Assembly: GCA_963922205.1 (NCBI GenBank) | Contig: CAWUHX010000215.1 | Span: 496,001 to 560,000, forward strand | Direction of reading: 5' to 3' | DNA length: 64,000 nt | From: Romanomermis culicivorax | Lineage: Eukaryota > Nematoda > Enoplea > Mermithida > Mermithidae | Part shown: positions 64,000-64,000 of the stretch, piece by piece | How positions within the stretch are numbered: position 1 is the first letter of the stretch | Layout: each line of letters begins with the position of its first letter | Notes under the pieces: generated by a model | What the model was told of the DNA's origin: nothing | The model's database searches: none | What the model saw: the letters and a program-made list of their open reading frames with translations, nothing else | Translations under genes and position numbers: made by a program

Positions 64000-64000
64000 T

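Overview
The window is AT-rich metazoan nuclear DNA. It holds one intron-rich host gene (a SEC24C/D-type COPII coat subunit on the minus strand, 4.9-12.4 kb) in a dense bed of transposable elements. Short GT-AG introns, a Polinton, Penelope-like, hAT and Ty3/Gypsy elements point to an invertebrate. A nematode-like ecdysozoan is possible, but the sequence does not settle the species.

Layout. 0-2.4 kb: 3' end of a Ty3/Gypsy element (integrase C-terminus) and trailing DNA. 2.4-3 kb: a LINE reverse-transcriptase scrap and a duplicated non-coding unit. 4.9-12.4 kb: the SEC24 gene, 19 exons traced, with its last exon not found. 12.4-19.8 kb: repeat-only DNA with dispersed palindromes, a tandem array, a G-rich inverted-repeat patch and a hAT transposase remnant.

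19.8-55 kb is a nest of insertions. The outer layer is a large inverted-repeat element whose arms are built from short iterated units and long hairpins (about 19.82-36.2 kb, itself interrupted, and 53.7-54.99 kb). A complete 14.45-kb Ty3/Gypsy element (19879-34330, minus strand, TSD GTGA) sits in its left arm. After gag-pol it carries an unusual three-ORF module whose first ORF has the signature of a DEDDy 3'-5' exonuclease. Inside the outer element is a foldback repeat (37.26-48.54 kb). A second complete Gypsy element (37641-46871, minus strand, TSD AAGG) sits in one arm of it; the other arm preserves the empty site. This second element has the order gag-env-protease-RT-RNase H-integrase, with the env membrane anchor in frame with the protease. 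A Penelope-like element with GIY-YIG endonuclease and inverted terminal copies lies at 48.6-51.1 kb.

57.7-64 kb is the left and middle part of a decayed Polinton/Maverick. The minus strand has conserved capsid-region ORFs, an A32-like packaging ATPase, a chromodomain integrase and a membrane protein. Protein-primed PolB starts on the plus strand and runs off the window. No capsid protein or protease was recognised.

All mobile-element genes carry stops or frameshifts. Host function in this window appears limited to SEC24.
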